Assembly: GCA_023091735.1 (NCBI GenBank) | Contig: JALKBU010000406.1 | Coordinates: 1-42,503 of the forward strand | Direction of reading: 5' to 3' | Length of the DNA: 42,503 bases | Origin: Trichomonas tenax | Lineage: Eukaryota > Parabasalia > Trichomonadida > Trichomonadidae | In this document: one piece after another, positions 28,748 through 36,745 of the stretch | Layout of the letters: each line of letters starts with the position of its first letter | How positions within the stretch are numbered: position 1 is the first letter of the stretch | Notes under the pieces: model-generated | Seen by the model: the letters and a program-made list of their open reading frames with translations, nothing else | The model's database searches: none | What the model was told of the DNA's origin: nothing | Program-made: the position numbers and the translations under genes

Positions 28748-29230
28748 TCCAAAAAGTGTACGTTTATATTTAATACTCTCTTTTAACCTTAATGTTAGTG
28801 TTTTATTGAATAAGAATATGAATATAAGGATTGTAAATTTCTTTCATACTTAAATGACCTAAAAGTGGGTTGAGGTGTCACTGTTTTTTTCCCGTGCTTA
28901 ACAAACCCTCATCTTGAGTTTGGCCAATTTTAAGGATCAAATCATATAAAAATTAGGGGTTCAATTTTTTTGTTGGGGATCTCGGGTTTAAAGGGGTCGA
29001 AACAATTAAAGGGAGGTTAATCATGAACAAGAAAGAGAGATTATTTCTTAAAAAAGGGGAGACTCTTTCCAATTATAAATCAGTCTTTTTTTTAGTTCAG
29101 TCAGAGCACGAAGAAAAGTTAACTTTTCGGACATCCCAATTATTATCAAGCAGTTGGATGAATGAAAAAAAAACTTCTGAAAACATAGAATTAAAATAAT
29201 GCATACAATTTATTCAATAATATTCAATTT
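28748..29230. other. intergenic region of unusual composition
   Basis: Unlike other gaps, 28860-29080 carries many G and C runs (CCCG, GGGG) and T runs. It holds a 58-codon frame (29023-29199) preceded by a GGGAGG run 8-13 nt upstream. Possible decayed or foreign sequence. Confidence 0.4.
29023..29199 (+). CDS. short ORF of 58 codons, doubtful
   Basis: ATG 29023 to TAA 29197-29199. The product (MNKKERLFLKKGETLSNYKS...) is Lys/Ser-rich without a known motif. A purine run AAAGGGAGG sits just upstream with the spacing of a bacterial ribosome-binding site, which has no role in a trichomonad mRNA. It may be chance, or a trace of transferred DNA. Confidence 0.2.
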   Translation: MNKKERLFLKKGETLSNYKSVFFLVQSEHEEKLTFRTSQLLSSSWMNEKKTSENIELK

Positions 29231-30608
29231 TCAACCATTGATAACACCCATTGGAACTAAGTGAGCAACCTTCTTGGAGATACCAACTGTCTGGCATGAA
29301 TCAACGACCTGCTCGATATCCTTGTAAGCATCTGGGGACTCATCCTGGATTGTCTGCTTATCTGCGGCCTTGAGGAAGACATCGTGTGCGGAGAGATCGT
29401 TCTGAACCTTCTCTAATGGAATTGTCTTGAGGGACTTCGAACGAGACAATGTACGTCCTGCACCGTGGCATGTAGAGCCGAAAGCTGTATCCATTGACTG
29501 TGCCAACAAGGACGTATGAAGCTGTGCTCATGGAACCGCCAATTAAGGTTGGCTGACCGATGTCTTTGTTCTTCTCTGGCAACTCTGGGCGGCCATGGCC
29601 GAAAGCACGTGTAGCACCCTTACGATGGACAACAAACTCCTTCTCAACGCCATCAAGATAGTGCTTCTCAACCTTGGCGATGTTGTGGGCAACATCATAA
29701 ACGAGGTGTGTCTCGATCTCGCGGTCCTCGAAGACATCTGCAAAAGCGCGGCGGAAGTTGTGCATGATGACCTGGCGGTTGCACCAAGCGAAGTTAGCAG
29801 CAGCGTACATAGCATGAAGGTACTTTTGGCCATCCTCAGAGTGGAAAGATGGAGCTGCGAGCTGCTTATCTGGTAATGAGGCATTGCAGAACTTGTCAGA
29901 GCAGATCTTCATGTTCTCATCGGCAACCTGTGTGGATCATGACGACAACTTGGCCCTGGCGAAGACCCATAACTGAAGCTGCCTCTTCATCTAAAACCTT
30001 GTCAACGCGCTGAATCTCAACGTAGTGGTCGCCAGAACCTTCTGTACCGAGCTGTCCATTGCCACGAGCGAGTGTGCGATCTGAGATTAATGATGGATCA
30101 GCACCAGCAAGGCAACCGTGCTCCTCACAGTTCTTGATATCCTCAGGAACTGCATATCCATTATCAAAGGCCCAGCGGGCACCGTCCTTGAGGATATCAA
30201 GAAGATCGTTCTTTGAAGCAATGTTGTGGAGCTTTCCACCGATGCCAACAGGAACGTACTTGTAGAGTGTCTCAACGAGCTTCTCCTTGACTGGCTCAAC
30301 ATCTTCCCACTTTAAGTTTGTTGTCATTAAGCGGATGCCGCAGTTGATATCGTAACCAACACCACCTGGCGAAATGTGTGCCTCAGGATCGGATGTATCG
30401 AAAGCAGCAACGCCACCGATGGAGAAACCATAACCAGAGTGCATATCTGGCATTCCGAAGGAGCCCTTAGCGATACCTGGAAGTGTTGCGACGAAAGCGA
30501 TCTGCATAATGGATGAGAATCCACGCTCACGGTGTTCCATCCACTCGTTTAACTCATCGAAGGCGTACTTGGCCATATCTGCTGTTGAAATGAAATAACC
30601 TGGAACCT
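29231..30608 (-). pseudogene. RtcB-type RNA ligase (HSPC117 family), frameshifted and truncated
   Basis: Minus-strand homology to RtcB, the GTP/Mn-dependent ligase that joins tRNA exon halves, runs through three frames. Frame one holds MPDMHSGYGFSIGG, the metal-binding Cys in GVGYDINCGIRL and EGSGDHYVEIQ; it fails just after VVMIHTG. Frame two resumes at VADENMKICSDKF and holds VYDVAHNIAKVEKHY and DIGQPTLIGGSM. Frame three begins near 29500 and holds GSTCHGAGR, with the histidine that is guanylylated in RtcB, and the normal C-terminus. The first break removes the SRGLGHQ segment and fits a 23-bp deletion between two CAGGTT copies (one left at 29925-29930). The second is a small indel around 29498-29503. 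The N-terminal 25-30 residues are also missing. With three lesions it cannot make an active ligase; coding GC is still high, so the loss looks recent. Confidence 0.85.
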
Positions 30609-30784
30609 GTTGCAGAACACACTGTGATAGAAGAAAATGCCCAGCCCCTACCACCATAATACCCACCTCCAGCTCCTGAGCCCCAATTGAGCCCTGGACT
30701 ACCAACATATCCAAATCTACCATTCTCTCCCGTACTTGAGCCAATTCCATATGTTGCCTGCGTTGCCTTTATTTGAAATAACAT
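30609..30784 (-). pseudogene. fragment of a glycine-rich surface-type protein joined to the RtcB pseudogene
   Basis: In the minus-strand frame 30554-30784 the sequence reads ATYGIGSSTGENGRFGY, then NWGSGAGGGYYGG, a glycine-rich style seen in a large trichomonad family that resembles the ALK-type Gly-rich domain. It stops abruptly near 30605-30640, where RtcB homology begins in another frame. It is a foreign 5' piece, not part of the ligase. Probably left by a recombination or deletion joining two genes. Confidence 0.5.
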
Positions 30785-31485
30785 AAAGTTTATTTTAGAA
30801 AGTTTAAATCGTTATACATTGAAATTTGAGAATTTTAAATTCTCCCACTGTTTTTAACATTGAAATATAAAAAATCTATTTTTCGGGGTGTATTTTTATT
30901 AAAACAACAATTTATATAACAACATTAAGACTAGAGTCATGGAAGAAATGGATTGTATGCTTCTTTTTAAGGTAGGTCGAAGAAATAACAATATCTAATA
31001 TTGGAATTACTCAAAAATTAAGAATGGAGTTGAGTTTCTGGGCAACACTGATCTGGTATATAAGTCTAATCCTTAAAATTTGATGGAATACAAAGAGAAC
31101 CCTTTCATCAAATGGAGATCTCCATTAAAATATTAACGGTTTTTGCAAATCAGATGAAGTGAATAAGGTTATTACACCCACTAAAAAAAGATTTTTTATT
31201 ATCATTTCAAGGTGAAAAACCTAAGGTAACGATTAAAGAAATTATTACAAAAGTGACTCTGCTCCCATCCGTCACTTTTGGAAGAATTTTTTAACTTATT
31301 CATGGCATGATTTTATATATTTTTGTCATGTAAATTTTTAAATGAGTGTAAAAATGTGCCGAAATTTTTGACGGCTCAAAATATTTGCGAAATAGTTGAT
31401 TTTCTATGTTACAATAGATGTACACAACACAAAAAGCGAAAGAAAACAAAGTTTTTCATTTATGTAAAGGATTCTCCCCCTTCTT
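30785..31485. other. intergenic region upstream of the DCX-NTPase gene
   Basis: AT-rich, no gene. Holds the inverted pair AAAAGTGAC (31249-31257) / GTCACTTTT (31271-31279) with a 13-nt centre, and GTCATGTAAA at 31325-31334. Confidence 0.5.
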
Positions 31486-31496
31486 TCATTGTTGTA
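31486..31496 (+). promoter_or_regulatory. initiator of the DCX-NTPase gene
   Basis: TCATTGTTGTA directly precedes ATG 31497 and fits the TCAYTWY consensus except at one position. This supports ATG 31497 over the longer open frame that begins with TTG at 31323. Confidence 0.65.
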
Positions 31497-33248
31497 ATGG
31501 AAACAAAAGCGCAGAGCCCACGGAAGTCTATAGCCGACCGCTCGCTACACGGCTTCGTCATAAACATCCAAAGGAACGCGTATCCGCGTGGAAACCAGAT
31601 GCGTTACTGCTTCGTTTCTCTGGAAAAATTGAAAACAGAATCTGTTAAAGTTCTAAACTTGCCAAGCAAAGTGGAGAAAGTCTTTGATGAGGCAGGAAAA
31701 CTCGTAACTTCTGATGACCAAGTGAAAGAGAAATGCCTTTATTACATTTCGTGTGGCGAGAAATACGCGTCAGGAATGCCATCTCCACGTTCTAAATCGC
31801 GCGAAGTTTTTCCAGTAGTTGAGGAGGAAGAGGAGGAGGAACAGGTCCCAATACAAACTAGTTTTGAAGCAACATTAGCCGAAAACATCGCAAAGAAGCA
31901 GCAAGAAGAGGCCGCAGCTAATGCACCAAACAAACCAGACGTACGCAAAGAAAAAGAAATCGCTTCATTCAACAGACTTATCGCATTATCTAATAAATCA
32001 GTCCAGGAAGCATATCTCGAGTCTACACTCTCAGCTTTTGCTTCCACAGAACCAGATCAAAAGGCCAAACTCACAAAGTTCGCTCAAATATCGACATTAT
32101 CGAAGAATACTGCATATAATGACTTTGTCAATCATTTAATCACAAATCAAATGGCACCGAACTACAGTGTCTCTGAGATCCAGGATGAAGTTGATTCGTG
32201 GTGCATCGACTCGTTGAAATCACTTTCTCTTGACCAAATCAATTTCTTCGTGTCTGGTCTTCCGGCAACAGGCAAATCTTCGATACTTTACTCACTTTCA
32301 ACAATTTTGTTCAGAAAGATTCAGCAGTCATCTGCCAATGGCGCATTTCTCTTCTTCCCGTTGAATTTCGAAAAATCAATGCTTAAATTCACATCAATCA
32401 AGCAAATCTACAATGTTTTCATCACAAACACACTCACAGCAGCGAGATATTGCAACTACGCAATTGCACCATTCGTTTCTTCCATTTGCCAGTGGTTCAT
32501 CAGCATTCCAACAGCAACAGTGATGCCATCATTCCCACAGGTCCCAGATCATGTTCACACAATCGATTTTGCAGCAATGAAGGCCATCGGTCAGTCGATT
32601 TTCGATATCTGCAAGGGAAAGTCCAATCTTCCAAAGTTTATCTCTGCAATTGTTGATTTCCCAGTCAATTTCGCTCAGACAATCGGACTCCACTCTGTTC
32701 TCTTCATCTTCGATCACTTCGAATACTGCAATATCGATGTTCTCGAGGAACAGATGTTCCCAGACTCCCTTAAGGCCGTCTCGTTCGCTCCAGAAGTCTG
32801 CCGCGTTCTTTCATCACAGAAGTATGTTGTCTCTTGCGAGAACGAACAGGCATTCACTGCTTCATTCACATGTGAGGGAGCGACACCAATCGACACAGAA
32901 GGAATTTGCGAGTCCCATGTTGACGGCCGCACAGTCCTCATCAACCCAATGAAGGTCAAACTTGGCCTCCAGGACTGCTTCGGTGCTCCAGCTGTCATCG
33001 CTGCATTCGAGAGGGTCTGTGATCTTGCAGAGAAGGCCAGCAACGAACCACAACAGCCAAAGGGTGTCAAGACAGTATCTGCTGTTTCACGTTCACGCAA
33101 ATACATTCTCAAGCGTGAAGTCATGAAGTTGTTCAAGGTTCTTTACACTGCCAGCAACACACAGATCACACTTGACATGCTCAACGATATCGAGGACAAT
33201 GATATCACAGTCACTGTTGATGGCGAGAAGCAAGTCAATGCCAACTGA
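31497..33248 (+). CDS. doublecortin (DCX) domain + P-loop NTPase protein, 583 aa
   Basis: From ATG 31497 the protein has 583 residues. Residues 18-92 form a DCX domain: VINIQRNAYPRGNQMRYCFV, then LNLPSKVEKVFDEAGKLVT and CLYYISCGEKY match the family's RNGD, LpxGVRrLY, and YVasGxExf positions. DCX domains bind the microtubule lattice. An acidic Glu run (109-115) and a charged linker follow. Residues 245-420 carry a P-loop NTPase: Walker A GLPATGKSS at 254-262 and a Walker B-like LFIFDHFE around 401-409, in an arrangement like AAA/STAND or ORC-type ATPases. The C-terminus is a mixed helical region. The likely role is an ATP-dependent factor on microtubules (flagella, axostyle). GC rises strongly toward the 3' end. 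Confidence 0.82.
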   Translation: METKAQSPRKSIADRSLHGFVINIQRNAYPRGNQMRYCFVSLEKLKTESVKVLNLPSKVEKVFDEAGKLVTSDDQVKEKCLYYISCGEKYASGMPSPRSKSREVFPVVEEEEEEEQVPIQTSFEATLAENIAKKQQEEAAANAPNKPDVRKEKEIASFNRLIALSNKSVQEAYLESTLSAFASTEPDQKAKLTKFAQISTLSKNTAYNDFVNHLITNQMAPNYSVSEIQDEVDSWCIDSLKSLSLDQINFFVSGLPATGKSSILYSLSTILFRKIQQSSANGAFLFFPLNFEKSMLKFTSIKQIYNVFITNTLTAARYCNYAIAPFVSSICQWFISIPTATVMPSFPQVPDHVHTIDFAAMKAIGQSIFDICKGKSNLPKFISAIVDFPVNFAQTIGLHSVLFIFDHFEYCNIDVLEEQMFPDSLKAVSFAPEVCRVLSSQKYVVSCENEQAFTASFTCEGATPIDTEGICESHVDGRTVLINPMKVKLGLQDCFGAPAVIAAFERVCDLAEKASNEPQQPKGVKTVSAVSRSRKYILKREVMKLFKVLYTASNTQITLDMLNDIEDNDITVTVDGEKQVNAN

Positions 33249-33338
33249 GATTCAATGCCTTGTGTTTAAGAGTTTTCTTTGGATAAACCATAAAAAGATT
33301 ATTATTCATTTGATATAACATTTAAATTCATATATATA

Positions 33339-33427
33339 TAAACTGCTTGCCCAAAGTCGTCATTTCTCTCAATTCCTCTCAATAGAGGCCGCCGCCTTTG
33401 GGCAACCAGTTTACTAGTTTTTTTTTT
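33339..33427 (+). ncRNA. candidate structured RNA: long hairpin followed by a T10 tract
   Basis: Arms TAAACTGCTTGCCCAAAG (33339-33356) and CTTTGGGCAACCAGTTTA (33396-33413) pair over 18 bp with a single mismatch. The 39-nt loop holds a second hairpin CCTCT-CAAT-AGAGG (about 33375-33388) and a GC-rich GCCGCCG. A run of ten T follows at 33418-33427, as in RNA polymerase III terminators, and a TA-rich run precedes it (33331-33340). The whole unit is far richer in GC than the surrounding gap. It could be a small non-coding RNA or an mRNA 3' element of the DCX gene, whose stop is 91 bp upstream. I do not recognise a known snRNA, snoRNA, SRP or RNase P motif. Confidence 0.4.
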
Positions 33428-33489
33428 GGCAATCAAGAACTTCTGATGTATTTGTGAAATATTGAGAATGCGCAAAGTTATGCTCAAAT

Positions 33490-34752
33490 ATCTTGAGAAA
33501 TACTGTGTTGAAAAATGATTCACTAATGGTCTTGAATGATGATCAAGATCCATTCTTTTTTAGTTCAATTATATCAGATGATGAAGTTCACATTGAGAGA
33601 ATCGAAGACAGTGCATTTTCAGGATGTACAAGTCTCAAAACTATATTTTCTCTCAGTCATGCAATATCGATATCTAATTCCGCATTCCATTTATGCGGAC
33701 CTACTGGTGATTTATCATTCGGAAACAGTTTGGAGAGCATCGGTGAACGCATTTGAGCAGTGCAGATTCATTAATTCGATCACATTCTCCTCTGCCTCTG
33801 ATTTGACAATCGGAGACAGCTGCTTCTCTCGTTGCACATCGATGTCATCAATCAACTTCGATGATTGCGAAGGTGTTATTGATCTCAGTAACAGTGTTTT
33901 CAGCAACATAGATCATCTGTCTTCGATCAGAATCCTGAATTCGATAAACAGCATCGGATACAACTGCTTCTCTTCTTCTGGAATAACAGCTGTCACATTC
34001 GAGAGCAACATCCTCACGTGTGGAAATATTCCTATCGGAATGTTCATGGACTGCTTCAACCTGAGATCTTTCTCTCTGCCTTTGAACATCGTCAGCATCG
34101 GATCTCAGTCACTGATGAACACAAAGATCGCAACACCATCATCACAGACACACTCGAGACACTCGGCCAGCAGTGCTTCAAAGGCTGCTCTTCTCTCACG
34201 ACAGTGATTATCAGCGACTTATCTTCCCTCTCGCGAATCGACTACGGCGTCTTCGAAGGATGCACAATGTTCGCGCACATAAATTCGTTCCGCGTGAGAA
34301 ACTTCGTCAGCAGCTTCAGCGCACTCTACAACTCAGAAATGACTTAGATGTACGTTTACCCGCCAGCATCTCCATCTCACTTCTTCGCTCTTTCAGACAA
34401 AGTTCGCTCTATTGCTGAGAGCGTATTCATTGGATGCGTCAACCTCCAGACAGTCCTTATCCCTGACGGCACAGTCGAGACTATCGGTCGAAGTGCATTT
34501 GAGGGCTGCAAGAACTTGAACCACATCAACATCCCTGTTTGTGTCAAATCTATTGGTGAGACCGCATTCCTCGGTTGCTGCAGTCTTGTCTGCGGCAGTG
34601 TCAACTTCCAGAACAAGACTGTTTCTTTCAAACAACAACTGATATCATCAGGTCTCAGTCACAACTCTCTCGTTTTCTGTCTCCACATCACATGTCGATC
34701 GACATATTACTCCTTCAAATCCACTCCTCTCCTTGTATTCATTCTGATATGA
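33490..34752 (+). pseudogene. BspA-like leucine-rich-repeat protein gene, multiply frameshifted
   Basis: LRR units of the BspA (LRR_5, Treponema pallidum-type) kind with the repeating pattern SAFxxCxxLxxIxL are seen: DSAFSGCTSLKTI (33612 on), CFSRCTSMSSINF, QQCFKGCSSLTTVIISD, SVFIGCVNLQTVLIP, SAFEGCKNLNHINIP and TAFLGCCSLVCGS. They fall in at least three frames. Breaks are visible near 33746-33748 (fits loss of two A), around 34120-34140, and near 34320-34380, with an in-frame TAG at 34345-34347. BspA-like proteins are a very large trichomonad surface family linked to adhesion. No membrane helix or cytoplasmic tail is left at the 3' end. It is a dead copy, its start not identified. Confidence 0.85.
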
Positions 34753-35093
34753 GATATATCAACAAAATGCGTATTTGTATATTTAATTTATTGTTATTAT
34801 TAATATGTCTAAAGTTAATATAAGTGAATTGTAAATTGTCAGCAGATTTAGCTTTCTTCTGAATGCCATCACTAAATATTTTGGAACGATGCACGATACA
34901 GTTTGTATAATTATTGGAATTGATATTCATCCCGACCTAAGATATTTTCTTCTTCTTTCTTAGATAAAACCTTTAAATCCGACCTTGTATATTATAACGT
35001 AGACTTTATGTGGAACAATTAATTATCAGCGTATTGATAAACAAGAAAAGATTAAGAGATGAAAATAATGTTTGATTTACAATTTTGAAAAAA
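34753..35093. other. intergenic region
   Basis: AT-rich flank between the BspA pseudogene and the convergent AMMECR1 gene; no gene or notable motif. Confidence 0.45.
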
Positions 35094-35657
35094 TTATTGT
35101 GCTTTCTGGTACTCATCCCAAGATGCATGCAACTTAGCAGATTGATAGCGTTCAATGCGTGATCTCTGAAGTGCTTCAGCATCAAACTTGCGTGGGAAGC
35201 CAGCTTTGCGTGCCAATGATTCAAGAGCCTCTTCTTTCGTCCACCCTTGCTCCAAAGCGACTTCAGGAAGATAAGTTGCAGAATATCCATCGATAAAGAG
35301 ACGAATTCCATGCTTGCCGATTTCCCAGTCAAGAGCATCTTTTCCTGGTTCGAATGAATGTAACAAACTGATTCCACAGTCGAGTTTTGGTAATTCATCT
35401 GGTTTAATTGGTGAAAATCTGCGATCTTGAGTTCCAGAAACGACTGCATACTCTTGAAGTCCATCCCAAAGAGGGATTTCCTTGAAAATTCCAATGCAGC
35501 CTCTCAAATTTCCACTTTTCTTCCATGTAACGAACATTGGGCACTCACGAGTGTCTCTTGCAGGAATTTGGCTGATGAATTTATCCTTCTTCGTGCGGCA
35601 AACTTTGTTTTCGAGTGCCTCGAAGCAGACAAAACACATCAATTTCGTCGCTTCCAT
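35094..35657 (-). CDS. AMMECR1 family protein
   Basis: A 187-residue protein that matches AMMECR1 along its whole length. The invariant LRGCIG motif is at residues 51-56; other landmarks are PMFVTWKK before it, DRRFSPIKPDELPKLDCGIS, LDWEIGKHGIRLFIDG and ATYLPEVALEQGWTKEEAL. AMMECR1 domains occur in all eukaryotes and many archaea; structural similarity to nucleotide or RNA-binding folds has been suggested, and the biochemical role is not settled. In animals the protein is nuclear. The start is firmly set by a TCATA initiator ending at the ATG. TGACATGTAAA-type sequence lies 22-33 nt upstream. Intact and normal in length. Confidence 0.95.
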   Translation of the reverse strand: MEATKLMCFVCFEALENKVCRTKKDKFISQIPARDTRECPMFVTWKKSGNLRGCIGIFKEIPLWDGLQEYAVVSGTQDRRFSPIKPDELPKLDCGISLLHSFEPGKDALDWEIGKHGIRLFIDGYSATYLPEVALEQGWTKEEALESLARKAGFPRKFDAEALQRSRIERYQSAKLHASWDEYQKAQ

Positions 35658-35666
35658 TTTTTATGA
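35658..35666 (-). promoter_or_regulatory. initiator of AMMECR1
   Basis: Minus-strand TCATAAAAA ends at the ATG and fits TCAYW. ATGACATGTAAA lies just upstream (35679-35690). Confidence 0.55.
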
Positions 35667-35690
35667 CACTTCACTTTATTTACATGTCAT

Positions 35691-36736
35691 ATTTTTCTCA
35701 TTGCTTTACTCATTTGTGTTTAGAGGCTATTATACTATATACACTTAAATATAGCTAATGTGGAATCGATCTATCAACATTTTAACTGACAATAAGCAAA
35801 TATTGAAAATCAAGATATATATTTTAATGAATTGTTCAAAAGGAGCGTTGAAAACTCTCATAGCACATTTGTTCTATCACATCAGTTTAACCTTTATATA
35901 TCAGAAACAATTTTTTGCTCAAATATACGAATAAGAATATTATTTTGAGGAAATAGATATTTGAATTATGCCTGCACAAAATACTGTTCCATATCATTAA
36001 TGCATTGAAGATGAATTTTAACTTATTTTTTTAAAATTGATTGATCTCTTCAGCATCACATATATAGGTAAATCTATCAAAAATATAATAAGAAGCACAT
36101 AGCTCAATGTTCATTCTTAGTTGTTAATCTTTTATAGATATGATGCATATTTCTAGGTAAAAATAATGATGCTTAGATTAAACAATTCTAAATAAACATT
36201 TTCTAGTTAAAATGAACGCAGTTATCACTGAGTTGGACTTCTATTCATGCAATTTTAAATGTCTCATAAAAATTTCCTGGAATAAACGTAACTGTTACAT
36301 AAAATGCACACACATCATTGGCAGTATATTGTTAAGTTCAAATTCATTGATTAATCATCTTTGATTATTCTTGATTGATAATCAATGATAAATAATGATA
36401 TCTTGATAAAATTATAAGCAAAAACATGCAAAACTAAATGAGCACAGTCCACATCCACTGTGTCAAAGGTTCAAATCACAATGAAAAGAAATAAATGATA
36501 AAATCAAGACTCATGAAATTTTTTGAGAGTTACCATTTCTGTTTTCTATCGAAAGCTGCAGCTCTCCTTCTTCTAAACGAGTTTCTCTACATTTCGAAAA
36601 AAGTTGACGATGCGTTTTCTAAAGAAGGCGAAAATTGCAAATATAGGCTTTACAAAAGTGCTGTTTTTTAGATATTGAAGAAAAATCATACAAAGTTTGT
36701 ATAACCAATGTCAAACCGCTAAATTTTCATCGATTT
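35691..36736. other. 1-kb gene-free region upstream of ODC
   Basis: AT-rich. Contains a short inverted repeat TTGATTAT / ATAATCAA (36361-36385). A tRNA B-box look-alike at 36469-36478 has no accompanying cloverleaf. No gene. Confidence 0.45.
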
Positions 36737-36745
36737 TCACTTTTG
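36737..36745 (+). promoter_or_regulatory. initiator of the ODC gene
   Basis: TCACTTTTG ends right at ATG 36746 and fits the TCAYTWY core, giving a 5' UTR of about 7 nt. It also excludes the in-frame TTG at 36743 as a start. Confidence 0.7.

Noticed and set aside
29595..29876. 93-codon plus-strand frame over the RtcB pseudogene
   Set aside because: Antisense shadow of high-GC RtcB sequence.
31323..31496. 58-codon N-terminal extension of the DCX-NTPase gene
   Set aside because: Starts with TTG and has no domain; the initiator at 31486-31496 directly precedes ATG 31497.
36469..36478. tRNA B-box look-alike GGTTCAAATC
   Set aside because: No pairing T stem, acceptor stem or A box at the right distance; no cloverleaf can be drawn.
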